NCBI GenBank assembly: GCA_900543145.1
Contig: UQPZ01000007.1
Coordinates: 61,549-125,548, forward strand
Length of the DNA: 64,000 nt
Source of the DNA: an uncultured Ruminococcus sp.
GTDB taxonomy: Bacteria > Bacillota > Clostridia > Oscillospirales > Ruminococcaceae
Reading direction: 5' to 3'
Both the position numbers and the translations under genes were made by a program. The notes under the pieces were generated by a model, which saw only the letters and a program-made list of their open reading frames with translations, ran no database searches and had not been told where the DNA came from. Shown piece by piece: positions 1 to 8,326 of the stretch. Numbering within the stretch: the first letter of the stretch is position 1; the number at the start of each line of letters is the position of its first letter.

Positions 1-354
1 TCAAAGAAATGCGAAGATCTTCTGAAAATGGCTCATCACAACGAATACGAGGAATATGAGGACGTATATCCTTCCTTTGCCGCAGTAGCAAGGGAGGAAG
101 GCTTCTCAAAGATCGCCCAGGACTTTGAAAATATCTCAAAGGTTGAAAAATGCCACGGCGACCGCTTCAATACTTTTAAGACCCTGATGGAGTCAGGCAG
201 GCTTTTTGAAGCTGAAGAAAAAACCACATGGGTGTGCCTTAACTGCGGATATATTCTTGAAAGCGCTCAGGCTCCTAAAAACTGCCCCGTCTGCTTACAC
301 CCGCAGGGCTATTTCCTGAGAATGAATATGGCTCCTTGGGGCTGTCAGCAATAA
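1..354 (+). CDS. Rubrerythrin, C-terminal part (5' end outside window)
   Basis: The reading frame is open from the first base of the window, so the gene begins upstream. The visible 117 residues hold the end of a ferritin-like diiron domain (EYEEYEDVYPSFAAVAREEGF, typical of the last helices) followed by a rubredoxin-like zinc or iron knuckle with CLNCG and CPVC. This order is that of rubrerythrin, a cytoplasmic peroxide-reducing protein of anaerobes. An internal ATG at position 28 lies inside the diiron domain and is not a plausible start. A strong terminator follows the stop. The family call is secure from the two cysteine pairs and the helix motif; the number of rubrerythrin paralogues in the genome is unknown. 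Confidence 0.9.
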   Translation, partial: SKKCEDLLKMAHHNEYEEYEDVYPSFAAVAREEGFSKIAQDFENISKVEKCHGDRFNTFKTLMESGRLFEAEEKTTWVCLNCGYILESAQAPKNCPVCLHPQGYFLRMNMAPWGCQQ

Positions 355-394
355 ATATTTAAAGAGTATCCACTAAAATTCGGCAGCTGTAAAT

Positions 395-431
395 ACGCCT
401 CAGAGAATAAAGAGCTCTGAGGCGTGTTTTT
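395..431 (+). terminator. Intrinsic terminator after rubrerythrin
   Basis: A perfect 11-bp stem (ACGCCTCAGAG at 395-405 with CTCTGAGGCGT at 415-425), a 9-nt loop and a GTTTTT tail. It ends the rubrerythrin transcript. Confidence 0.9.
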
Positions 432-471
432 GTACTACGCACCCGTCAGACATTAATTACTTTAAAAACGT

Positions 472-504
472 AAAAAACGCTTCTGATACAAATATCAAAA
501 GCGT
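472..504 (-). terminator. Intrinsic terminator of the uridine kinase-like gene
   Basis: Minus-strand hairpin with arms ACGCTT-N-TGATA (477-488) and TATCA-N-AAGCGT (493-504), one internal mismatch, followed on the minus strand by a T run (472-477). It lies 20 nt past the stop of the gene ending at 524. Confidence 0.75.
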
Positions 505-523
505 CTTTATAATATTATTGTAA

Positions 524-1459
524 TTAATATTTAAATCTGCTGCCGCCGATAAATTCTCTTACAAGCGAATCGTCGGGAACATTGTCAATGCATACGCCGT
601 TCAATTCTTCCAGAACCTCCAGCATAAGTCCGTAATTATCAAAATCCTTGAACTTATGCTCCTCTGACTTCAGATCGCCGTATAAAAATTTCTTATAAAC
701 GGAAAGCTCATAAGGGTGAAAGGTATCAATAGAATACTCCGCTCTGTATTTAAACGGCATGATAAACCTGTTTTCTCCGCGTTCTACGTTTTTGAACATT
801 TCTATTGTGCTTTCAACTTCCCTTCCGCGGAAAAACTTATCCCTGATGATACGCCTCATCAGCCTTATATGCGACGGATGAAGCAGTCCTCCTGTTCGGG
901 TCTCTATTCTGGTTCTTACGCTTACATAAACAAAATTTGCAAAGCTGTCGGTAAGACCGGTGACCTGAGGATTAAGAGCGTGGATACCCTCAAAAACTAC
1001 CAGTTCGCCCGGCTTTCTCTTAAACGTTCTTCCCTTTTTTCTGATCTGTCCGGCAAAATCAAAGTCGGGGATCTCGACCTCCTCACAGTTTGAGATCTTC
1101 AGCATATGCTCGTTGAGAAGCGGAATATCCAGCCGCATAGGCGATTCATAATCTATCTCGCCGTTCTCGTCCTTAACAGCAGTTTCAGGATCTATCGGAA
1201 GAAAGTAATCATCCATTGAAATAGTATGCGTTTCAATTCCTCGGCCGTCAAGATAATCCTCAAGCCTGAGAGCGGTAGTCGTCTTTCCTGCGCCGGAAGG
1301 CCCTGAAAGAAGAATAATTGGCTTTTTCTTTCTGCTGTCAGCTATGGAATTAGCAACTGTTTCGATTTGCTTGTGATAATTGTATTCGCTTCTCCTTATA
1401 AATTCAGCCTCGTTTTCCTCAAGCTTACGGTTGATAGATGTGCAGTGCAGCTTTCTCAT
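524..1459 (-). CDS. Uridine kinase/phosphoribulokinase-family P-loop kinase
   Basis: 311 residues. A short N-terminal extension of about 45 residues precedes a Walker A motif GPSGAGKTT at residues 53-61, then a DDYF motif after strand 2, as in uridine kinase and phosphoribulokinase. A lid-like basic region (TGGLLHPSHIRLMRRIIRD) follows. Such proteins phosphorylate nucleosides or related substrates with ATP or GTP in the cytosol; the exact substrate cannot be told from sequence. It is longer than classical Udk (about 210 residues), and the C-terminal 80 residues resemble the long uridine-kinase-like proteins of Clostridia. The start ATG has an AGGAG ribosome site 9 nt upstream. It follows the beta-CASP gene on the same strand but has its own promoter in the 117-nt gap. 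Confidence 0.8.
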   Translation of the reverse strand: MRKLHCTSINRKLEENEAEFIRRSEYNYHKQIETVANSIADSRKKKPIILLSGPSGAGKTTTALRLEDYLDGRGIETHTISMDDYFLPIDPETAVKDENGEIDYESPMRLDIPLLNEHMLKISNCEEVEIPDFDFAGQIRKKGRTFKRKPGELVVFEGIHALNPQVTGLTDSFANFVYVSVRTRIETRTGGLLHPSHIRLMRRIIRDKFFRGREVESTIEMFKNVERGENRFIMPFKYRAEYSIDTFHPYELSVYKKFLYGDLKSEEHKFKDFDNYGLMLEVLEELNGVCIDNVPDDSLVREFIGGSRFKY

Positions 1460-1539
1460 ACCTGTTTTCTCCTGTTAACTTAATTGATTTGTCCTTTTAC
1501 TTTATGCTGCGGCAAGCTAAGCCGCTCTATATGATAAGT

Positions 1540-1567
1540 ATTATATATTATATGCAGCAAATCTCAA
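1540..1567 (-). promoter_or_regulatory. Sigma-A-like promoter for the kinase gene
   Basis: On the minus strand: TTGAGA (1567-1562), a 16-nt spacer and TATAAT (1545-1540), about 80 nt upstream of the kinase start. It sits just after the stop of the upstream gene, suggesting separate transcription. Confidence 0.55.
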
Positions 1568-1576
1568 CTCCGATTA

Positions 1577-3160
1577 TTACTGCTCCCATTTAGAGCAAAG
1601 GTTATTTATAGTATCAGTCATTTTTCCAAGCTCCTTATTTGTAAGTCCCTTGCTTGACTGTACTACGGCAGATAGCCTATCAAGTGCGGCGGACAGCCTT
1701 TGATAAGCGGTAGACGGCTTCGGCTTTCTGACGATCGCTTTCGGCTCTGCGTTCATAAACTGCCCTGTCGCCATATCAAGCTCTGCCCCGCTGTACGGAC
1801 AGTAAGCATCAAGTCCAAGCTCTTCCCTGAGGTGCTTTGTAAAAGCCTCAGCAACTGCGTCCTCTCCGTGAATTACAAATACCTTTTCAGTCGCTTTGAT
1901 ATGCTTTATCCATTTGTCAAGACCGCTGACATCAGCGTGACCGCTTATTCCAGGAAGAATTTTTATCTCAGCGTTTACCGTTATCTCTTCACCGAACAGC
2001 TTTACCTTTGACGCTCCCTCGCAAAGACTTCTGCCCAGAGTATTGGCGGCCTGATAACCGACAAAAAGCACTGTGCATTCCTTTCTCCAAAGATTATGCT
2101 TCAAATGGTGCTTGATCCTTCCAGCTTCACACATTCCGCTGGCGGAGATAATTACTTTCGGTGTCTTATCAAAGTTAATCGCCCTTGATTCGTCGCTGGT
2201 GGTAGAAAGATGAAGACCGCTGAAGGTTATGGGATTTATCCCCTTTGAAACAAATTCCATAGCCTCTTCGTCAAAGCAGGAATCCTTATTTTTATTGAAT
2301 ATGGCTGTAGCCTCTATCGCAAGGGGAGAGTCAACATAAACCGGAAAATCACCGTGTCCCTTTACAAGTCCGCCGTCCTTTATGTGCCTTATAAAGTACA
2401 GCAGTTCCTGTGTTCTTCCGACTGCAAATGACGGAATAACAACGTTTCCTCCCCTGTCAAAGGTCGTCTGAATAACTCCGGCAAGAGCCGCAGCATAATC
2501 AGTAGGTCTGTCATGGATCCTTGTGCCGTAGGTCGATTCCATGACTACATAATCTGCGTCGTCAAGATACTGAGGATCTCTTATCAACGGCTGATCGGTA
2601 TTTCCTATATCGCCGGAGAAAATTATTTTCTTGGAAACACCGTTTTCCTCCAGCCAGATCTCAATGCTTGCAGACCCCAGCAGATGTCCTGCGTCAGAAA
2701 ACCTTACCTTTATTCCGTCTGCAATATCACACATCTCTCCGTACCTGTGAGGTACAAAGCATTTTGCTGCGCCCTCGGCGTCCTGCATTGTATACAGCGG
2801 CTCGATCTCCTCCTGACCCTTTCTCCTGCCCTTTCTGTTACGCCATTCAGCCTCGAATTCCTGAATATGCGCTGAATCCCTCAGCATAATATCGCAAAGA
2901 TTACAGCTTGCCTCAGTACAGTGTATCTCACCCTTAAAGCCGCCGGCAAACAGCAGCGGAATCAGTCCCGAATGGTCTATATGAGCATGAGTAAGCAATA
3001 CAAAATCTATTTTCCCCGGAGATGTGGGTATCTGTTCGTTTTCAAAAGAATCAAAGCCCTGCTCCATACCGAAATCAACAAGAAATCTTTTTCCGCAGGC
3101 TTCGATATAAGTACAGCTTCCCGTTACCTCGTGAGCCGCTCCGATAAAGGTAGTTTTCAT
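1577..3160 (-). CDS. Beta-CASP metallo-beta-lactamase-fold RNA-processing nuclease
   Basis: 527 residues. The metallo-beta-lactamase motif THAHIDHSG (residues 57-65; zinc ligands H58, H60, D62, H63), an acidic SGDIGNTD motif, the beta-CASP helicase-like region (SFAVGRTQELL, SASGMCEAGRIKHH) and the late GISGHAD/VIHGE motifs of the RMMBL domain are in the expected order. These define the Ysh1/CPSF73-like family found widely in bacteria and archaea, presumed cytoplasmic RNases. The last 65 residues after the RMMBL domain are a lysine-rich, probably helical tail. The length is normal for the family. It is a single-gene unit with its own promoter; the RNA target is unknown. Confidence 0.88.
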   Translation of the reverse strand: MKTTFIGAAHEVTGSCTYIEACGKRFLVDFGMEQGFDSFENEQIPTSPGKIDFVLLTHAHIDHSGLIPLLFAGGFKGEIHCTEASCNLCDIMLRDSAHIQEFEAEWRNRKGRRKGQEEIEPLYTMQDAEGAAKCFVPHRYGEMCDIADGIKVRFSDAGHLLGSASIEIWLEENGVSKKIIFSGDIGNTDQPLIRDPQYLDDADYVVMESTYGTRIHDRPTDYAAALAGVIQTTFDRGGNVVIPSFAVGRTQELLYFIRHIKDGGLVKGHGDFPVYVDSPLAIEATAIFNKNKDSCFDEEAMEFVSKGINPITFSGLHLSTTSDESRAINFDKTPKVIISASGMCEAGRIKHHLKHNLWRKECTVLFVGYQAANTLGRSLCEGASKVKLFGEEITVNAEIKILPGISGHADVSGLDKWIKHIKATEKVFVIHGEDAVAEAFTKHLREELGLDAYCPYSGAELDMATGQFMNAEPKAIVRKPKPSTAYQRLSAALDRLSAVVQSSKGLTNKELGKMTDTINNLCSKWEQ

Positions 3161-3232
3161 AAGATCGTCCCCTTTTTTTATTTAGCAGAATATCCTAAAC
3201 TCATTTCACAGCAGTTAAACTGCTCTGTTTTT

Positions 3233-3261
3233 ATTATAACATATCTCCAATATATTTTCAA
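3233..3261 (-). promoter_or_regulatory. Promoter of the beta-CASP gene with an adjacent palindrome
   Basis: On the minus strand: TTGAAA (3261-3256), a 17-nt spacer and TATAAT (3238-3233). A perfect 15-nt palindrome (AGCAGTT-A-AACTGCT, 3210-3224) lies just downstream of the -10 box, across the predicted transcription start, where an operator would sit. Confidence 0.7.
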
Positions 3262-3352
3262 TGTGTTTCTTATATTTTATCAGTTTTTCACAAAAAGACG
3301 CTCTTATAGCAAACCATATAAAAAGCATTGCCCTTTTGATGTGAGAATATAC

Positions 3353-3382
3353 AAAAACCGCAGAGCTTTACAGTCCTGCGGT
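3353..3382 (-). terminator. Intrinsic terminator of the zinc-ribbon gene
   Basis: Minus-strand stem ACCGCAG/CTGCGGT (3382-3376 with 3363-3357), 12-nt loop, followed by a T run (3357-3353). It lies 16 nt past the stop at 3398. Confidence 0.8.
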
Positions 3383-3397
3383 CGTTTGATCATTAAA

Positions 3398-5317
3398 TTA
3401 AGGAACCATTTCGCTTGATGTGCTGTCCTGTTTGTTTGAAGCAGAACTATCGGCCTTGCTTGATGAAGCGTCTGTTGCTGCCGACGATACGTCAGCCTTT
3501 GATGAAGAATCATCATTCTTATCAGACGCTCCGGACGAGCCCTTCTTTATCTCCGTTACCGTTGAACCCTCTTTCTTTATATATATCTTTAATAGGTCAT
3601 TCTTTTTGGCTTCTACATTACATGAAACGTACCCGCTTGAAACCTCAGCCTTTCCGTCAGTGGTCAGATAAGGACCATCTGCCTCAAACGATACATAAAA
3701 GGTTTCAGTTGACTTTTTCTTATCGTCAAGCTTTACCTTTACCTTGTAAACTCTGTAAACACAGCTATCAGCTCCGCTAGAGAAAATAGAATTTTTTTCA
3801 GGAAGATCTGCATAGTAAGTGTTTTCAAGCTCAAAGCTTTCAAAGCTGGTTATCTTACCGTCAAATGAGCTTAAACCTATAATAAACGAACTATTAAGAT
3901 TATCCTGTTTAAATTCCTTTACCTGCTCCGCAAAGAAATCGTCCAGCTTTTCAAAATCCTCATAAGGTGAATCCGCCGTCAGATATTTACTGTATGACGC
4001 TTCATCAACGGTAAATTCCTTTGTATAATATCCGTCGGAATCCTTAGTTCCTACAGCCTTGTAGCCTTCTTTTTCTAAACTCGAGTAAACGTAAGCCTTT
4101 ATTACAAACTTATCTCCTGCCTTGTATTCCTTATCACTGTCCTCAACATGGAAATTAACGTTTTCCTTTACTATGTCGGGACAGCCTTCAGTGATTACGT
4201 CGGTTATCCTCAGCCTTGGCAGTGCGCCCTTTGTTTTAAATTCAATACCCTCAAATACATCTATTTCTTCAAGCTCGGTAAGTCCTTCTACAACAAAATC
4301 CTTTTTCCCCGACAGATTTTCTACTATATACGTTACATTTTCATAAGTAAAGTATTTTCCCGAATCGCTGTCGTAAGGGTCAATATCTTCAATATCCCCA
4401 ACGTCATAGATGTTTATGTAACCCTCAACAGTAAATGTATCTCCGTTTGAAAGCTCATACTTGCTGATTTCATGACAATAACTTATAAACGGATATTTCT
4501 CCGAATTTCTGGGATAATCAGCCTCGCCTTTTCCGTCTATTCCGCTGAACTTGACATTGAAATCCTCGAAAATATCCAGCTTAGTGCCTTCATTCAGACC
4601 CTTTACCTCTACCTCGAACTCTGTATTCGTAAGCTTTATCTTTGCTTCTTTAAGATCGTCCTCGTCATATTCAACCGTACAGGTTATCTTATCTCCGTTG
4701 GAAAGCCCGGAATCCTCAGACAGATCCAGAGTCATTTCAAATTTCCCAGACTTCTTGTTAATTTTCATAAGAGCGTCACGCATATCCTCCGCTTCGCCTT
4801 TATCCTTAGCCTTCGTATAAACCTTCAGAAGAGTTTTCTTATCGTTTGAAAAGTAATCGCTGTATTCAGCGTCCTCATCCTCATCGTCTGTTCCTCTGTA
4901 GCCGAGATCCCCCAGATCTCCCAGATCCCCGAGAACACTTGACAGATAATCAGACGGCGGACAATTAAGAGCGGCCGTACATTTTCCCAAACCGTTTATA
5001 CCCTTGAATTCTATCTTAAAAAGCTCCTTAGCGTCTATCTTCTGATATTTGGTAGTATTAATTATAACGATTATAACTACTATAAGAAGAACTATCGCCG
5101 CAGCGGCAATAACAGCTAACATTACTTTTTTCTTATCCTTTGTTCCGGAAACCTCTGCACCTGCTGTGGGTACTGCGGTATATTCCGGTGTCTGGACCGA
5201 TCCTGCCGACTGCTGCTCAGGAATTACCGCTTCAACAGGCTCCCCGCACCTACCGCAGAACCTTTCATTTTCGTTCAGCTGACTACCGCATTTTGCACAA
5301 AATTTTGGCTGACTCAT
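3398..5317 (-). CDS. Zinc-ribbon single-pass membrane protein, function unknown
   Basis: 639 residues. The N terminus is a cytosolic zinc ribbon (CAKCG ... CGRCG, residues 8-26), then a flexible stretch and one strong membrane segment at about residues 64-87. The remaining 550 residues are predicted outside the cell: acidic, beta-rich, with three similar blocks built round phrases such as VEGLTELEEIDVFEG and VKGLNEGTKLDIFEDF, suggesting repeated domains. The tail is Ser/Lys-rich. A short run of GDL repeats (around residue 130) comes from 9-nt tandem DNA repeats near 4900-4935, a possible slippage site. Zinc ribbon plus membrane anchor plus extracellular repeats is common in Firmicutes of unknown role. 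The start has a GGAGGT ribosome site. Confidence 0.75.
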   Translation of the reverse strand: MSQPKFCAKCGSQLNENERFCGRCGEPVEAVIPEQQSAGSVQTPEYTAVPTAGAEVSGTKDKKKVMLAVIAAAAIVLLIVVIIVIINTTKYQKIDAKELFKIEFKGINGLGKCTAALNCPPSDYLSSVLGDLGDLGDLGYRGTDDEDEDAEYSDYFSNDKKTLLKVYTKAKDKGEAEDMRDALMKINKKSGKFEMTLDLSEDSGLSNGDKITCTVEYDEDDLKEAKIKLTNTEFEVEVKGLNEGTKLDIFEDFNVKFSGIDGKGEADYPRNSEKYPFISYCHEISKYELSNGDTFTVEGYINIYDVGDIEDIDPYDSDSGKYFTYENVTYIVENLSGKKDFVVEGLTELEEIDVFEGIEFKTKGALPRLRITDVITEGCPDIVKENVNFHVEDSDKEYKAGDKFVIKAYVYSSLEKEGYKAVGTKDSDGYYTKEFTVDEASYSKYLTADSPYEDFEKLDDFFAEQVKEFKQDNLNSSFIIGLSSFDGKITSFESFELENTYYADLPEKNSIFSSGADSCVYRVYKVKVKLDDKKKSTETFYVSFEADGPYLTTDGKAEVSSGYVSCNVEAKKNDLLKIYIKKEGSTVTEIKKGSSGASDKNDDSSSKADVSSAATDASSSKADSSASNKQDSTSSEMVP

Positions 5318-5393
5318 AATCTACCTCCGAATTTATATTATTATTTACTCCCCGGACAAAAAAATTTATTTTTCGTCCAATTGTTACCTTTTA

Positions 5394-5422
5394 ATTATAT
5401 TATAAAAATATAGCTTTGTCAA
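5394..5422 (-). promoter_or_regulatory. Perfect-consensus promoter of the zinc-ribbon gene
   Basis: On the minus strand: TTGACA (5422-5417), a 17-nt spacer, TATAAT (5399-5394). The 5' leader of about 70 nt includes a GGAC/GTCC-closed, A/T-rich hairpin (about 5354-5378) of unknown role. Confidence 0.8.
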
Positions 5423-5435
5423 TACATCAAACATA

Positions 5436-5459
5436 CAAAAAAGCCCCTTTGCAGGGACT
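5436..5459 (-). terminator. Intrinsic terminator of the DUF421-DUF4363 operon
   Basis: Minus-strand stem AGTCCC/GGGGCT (5459-5454 with 5447-5442, one G-T pair), 6-nt loop, followed by six or more T residues. Confidence 0.8.
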
Positions 5460-5520
5460 TTTAATATATATTATAACGTTTATGAACAAATTTCCGAAAA
5501 ACTGAGCTTTTACAGCCGTA

Positions 5521-5895
5521 TTACAGGACTGAATGAAGATATGGAAACTGACTGTTATAAATGAGATATGCCCAGTACCTGATACTTTTACATTCCGAAA
5601 TAAACTCGTCCGAATCCTCGTCAAGCAGCGGCGCAAGCTTTATTACCGAATATGAAATATCGTCCAGGGTCGAGGATCTTGCTACAAACGATATACGGAT
5701 ATAATACTTTTCCCAGAAATCCTCCAGCTCAGCTACCTTATCTGCCGTTTCCTCCGACTTGTCCTCATGCAGAGAAATTATTTCGTCTATCCTGCTGTAA
5801 AGCTCCTCGTTGCTGTTTTTCATTATGCATAGCGAATATACGGATATGCCGATTATCAAAGAAAATATCCCTATGCATATATATACTCTTTTCAT
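5521..5895 (-). CDS. DUF4363-like single-pass membrane protein
   Basis: 124 residues from the ATG at 5895, which has a GGAGG ribosome site and begins with a membrane anchor (MKRVYICIGIFSLIIGISVY). A longer frame reaching back to 5973 would run into the preceding gene and lacks a ribosome site. After the anchor comes an acidic, helical domain. Size, anchor and position directly after a DUF421 gene match DUF4363 proteins, which are commonly paired with DUF421 in Firmicutes. Function is unknown; it may act with the DUF421 protein at the membrane. The start is 22 nt inside-out of the DUF421 stop, indicating one operon. Confidence 0.7.
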   Translation of the reverse strand: MKRVYICIGIFSLIIGISVYSLCIMKNSNEELYSRIDEIISLHEDKSEETADKVAELEDFWEKYYIRISFVARSSTLDDISYSVIKLAPLLDEDSDEFISECKSIRYWAYLIYNSQFPYLHSVL

Positions 5896-5917
5896 ATGGA
5901 ATATTCCTCCGCAGCTT

Positions 5918-6601
5918 TTATTTGTTTTTTCCGCCGGTTTTCCTAATAAGCTTGTATTTTCCGTCACCGTCACAGGTCATAAGAAATACCTGGTCAAGGG
6001 TGCATTTTTCCTTTTTAAGCACGTTCATCAGCCACTTTCTGTCCGAGCCGATAAAGTCGAGAGCGTTATCCGCTATTTCTCCGTCGGTTACAATTAGCTG
6101 AGGGGGGTTTTTGCATTTGACATCTATGCCAAGATCCTTAGGCGTACACGGCTGGCAGGACTGCTTCTGATAAACAGAGATTTTTCCTGTTGTTTCAACA
6201 ACAGCAAGCTGCACCTCGTCCAGATCAAAAACCTGCATACTTCTCAGTGATTCCATTAGGTCGTCTATTGTAAACCTCAGCTTTTTCATTACCGCCTCGT
6301 CCACAACTCCGTCCGATATGATTATTTTCGGACTTCCTGAAAAAAACTTCCTGACCTTTCGTGAATAAAGCGAAAACTGGGACATAAATACATCAAGACA
6401 GACCAGCGTAAAGATCGGAACGACTCCCATGATCATCGGTATATTTATATCCTCTATCGGAAGCGTTGCAATATTGGACATAAGAATAGTTACAACAAGT
6501 TCGGACGGCTGAAGCTCTCCTATCTGACGTTTTCCCATCAGCCTTATAGAAATAACAATAATGAAATAAAGTATTATCGCTCTGAAAAAAACTATCAGCA
6601 T
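5918..6601 (-). CDS. DUF421 (YetF-type) membrane protein
   Basis: 227 residues. Three membrane segments occupy about residues 5-90 and contain the family hallmark IRLMGKRQIGELQPSELVV at about residues 19-37. A cytosolic two-lobed domain follows (residues 95-215) with the conserved DGVVDEAVMKKLRFTIDDL stretch. YetF-type proteins are made by many spore formers; several are made in the forespore or influence germination. Their molecular role is unknown. It is first of a two-gene operon with the DUF4363 gene and is divergent from the germination operon 208 nt away. Confidence 0.85.
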   Translation of the reverse strand: MLIVFFRAIILYFIIVISIRLMGKRQIGELQPSELVVTILMSNIATLPIEDINIPMIMGVVPIFTLVCLDVFMSQFSLYSRKVRKFFSGSPKIIISDGVVDEAVMKKLRFTIDDLMESLRSMQVFDLDEVQLAVVETTGKISVYQKQSCQPCTPKDLGIDVKCKNPPQLIVTDGEIADNALDFIGSDRKWLMNVLKKEKCTLDQVFLMTCDGDGKYKLIRKTGGKNK

Positions 6602-6723
6602 AAGCCTTCGCGGCTGATCCGTTAGGATACTGCGCTTAAATACGCCTCCGTTTCAATGAATTTTCTGATATGCCATAGAAAAACACATCAATCGTTCAGA
6701 ATTATTTTAACTCAAATTATCCT

Positions 6724-6752
6724 GAATATTCAGAAATGTTATGCAGATAATA
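6724..6752 (+). promoter_or_regulatory. Possible sigma-G-like promoter of the germination operon
   Basis: GAATA (6724-6728), a 17-nt spacer and GATAATA (6746-6752), resembling the forespore sigma-G pattern (GNATR, about 18 nt, CATNNTA). It lies 57 nt before the gerA-type start. No good sigma-A pair is seen in the gap. This is a pattern guess supported by the usual forespore expression of ger operons. Confidence 0.35.
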
Positions 6753-6809
6753 AGCACGAACGGCAATATTTTGCATATAAACCTGTCATAAGGAAAGGAG
6801 CTGTATAGT

Positions 6810-8291
6810 ATGAGTAAAACCCTTGATTACTCCAATTATAAAGAAGCGCTGATCTCAGACGATATAACCGAAAATCTGATAAATTTAAGAGCGGTTACCG
6901 GAAATACTATGGATCTTAACGTAATGGAGATCAATCTCGGCGGAGTAGACTGCGCCGTTGTTACAATCGAAGGAATGGTGGCTACCTCGTCAATGGCAGA
7001 GCTTATTTTCAGACCGCTCATGAACTTTAAGGTGCCGCAGAAGGAGCCTGCTCAGGGTATTTTCAGCTTCTGTACCAGACAGAGTCTTTTTGCCAACGAA
7101 AGAAAGATAATCTGCTCCTACGGAGATATTATACAGCTGCTTTTTTCAGGCTTCGCTCTGATCCTTATAAACGGTATATCCAGAGCTGTTGCCTACGGTA
7201 TACAGGGCTACGATAAAAAATCCATATCCGAGCCTACCAGCGAACGCAATATTATGGGCTCTCAGGAAGCGTTTGCCGAGGTAATAAGAACCAATATCTC
7301 ACTTATCCGCAGGAGAATAAAAAATCCCGCCCTTCGCTTTGAAATGCTTCAGCTGGGAGAAGAATCCTCTACCGACGTATGTATTGTATATATGGCGGGA
7401 AAAGCTCCTGCCCGTATAGTTGACAGAGTCCGCAAAAAGCTGAAAAAGATACGGATGGATACTATTATAGCAAGCGGCTATATCAAACCGTTCCTTGAAG
7501 AAAAAAACAGCCAGAATCTGTTTTCAGGTATATCCGCAACCGAAAGGCCTGATATATTCTGTACTAAGCTTAACGAAGGAAAGGTAGGCGTTCTGATCGA
7601 CGGAACTCCTTTTTCATTACTGTGTCCGTCGCTTTTTGAAGAAAATTTCAGAACAATAGATGACTACTGCTCAAAATCCTACTTTGCTTCATATCTTAAA
7701 TGGATACGTTATATAGCATTTTTCTTTGCTGTAGCCTTTCCCGGTATCTACGTTGCGATCACAAATTTTCACCCTGAAATGCTTACTCTTCGGCTGCTGC
7801 TCAATCTTTATGCTTCCGAGCAGTCTACTCCGTATCCTCTGTTTTTTGAAATATTGATAATAATGGCTCTGCTGGAGCTGATGAGGGAAGCAAGTATACG
7901 GCTTCCCAGCGCAGTAGGCAGCGCAGTCTCTATTGTAGGAGGACTTGTTATAGGCGACGCCGCAGTAAAAAGCGGAATAATATCGTCGCCATTGCTAATA
8001 ATCGTAGGACTTACCGCTACAGCTTCCTTTGTTATCCCGAGCCTTAATCAGCAGACGTCGATCTTGCGTCTGGTATATATAGTAGCGGGAGGTGCAGCAG
8101 GCTTTATCGGTATTGCTGTATGTACGATAATGATAGTTGCCAACATCTGCGCAATGGACGAATTTCACATTCCTTATACTGCGCCTGTTTCACCGTTTTC
8201 AATAAAGGAAATAAAAAATGTTATATCGAGAAAAAGCTATTTCCAGATGCAGAAGGATCATACTACGGTAGAAGAATTTACTGAAAAATAA
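6810..8291 (+). CDS. Spore germinant receptor A subunit (GerA family)
   Basis: 493 residues, the normal length. The N-terminal half (to about residue 290) is soluble and carries the family motif around SEPTSERNIMGSQEAFAE, which matches the conserved region of GerAA/GerKA proteins. The C-terminal half has four to five membrane segments (about 300-460) with the conserved RLPSAVGSAVSIVGGLVIGD region. The A subunit sits in the spore inner membrane and, with B and C subunits, senses nutrients and starts germination. An AAAGGAG ribosome site lies 9 nt upstream. The next two genes are the B and C subunits, so this is a complete gerA-type operon. Confidence 0.92.
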   Translation: MSKTLDYSNYKEALISDDITENLINLRAVTGNTMDLNVMEINLGGVDCAVVTIEGMVATSSMAELIFRPLMNFKVPQKEPAQGIFSFCTRQSLFANERKIICSYGDIIQLLFSGFALILINGISRAVAYGIQGYDKKSISEPTSERNIMGSQEAFAEVIRTNISLIRRRIKNPALRFEMLQLGEESSTDVCIVYMAGKAPARIVDRVRKKLKKIRMDTIIASGYIKPFLEEKNSQNLFSGISATERPDIFCTKLNEGKVGVLIDGTPFSLLCPSLFEENFRTIDDYCSKSYFASYLKWIRYIAFFFAVAFPGIYVAITNFHPEMLTLRLLLNLYASEQSTPYPLFFEILIIMALLELMREASIRLPSAVGSAVSIVGGLVIGDAAVKSGIISSPLLIIVGLTATASFVIPSLNQQTSILRLVYIVAGGAAGFIGIAVCTIMIVANICAMDEFHIPYTAPVSPFSIKEIKNVISRKSYFQMQKDHTTVEEFTEK

Positions 8292-8326
8292 AAGGCATAA
8301 ATAATTTATCATCGGGAGTTTTTTAA

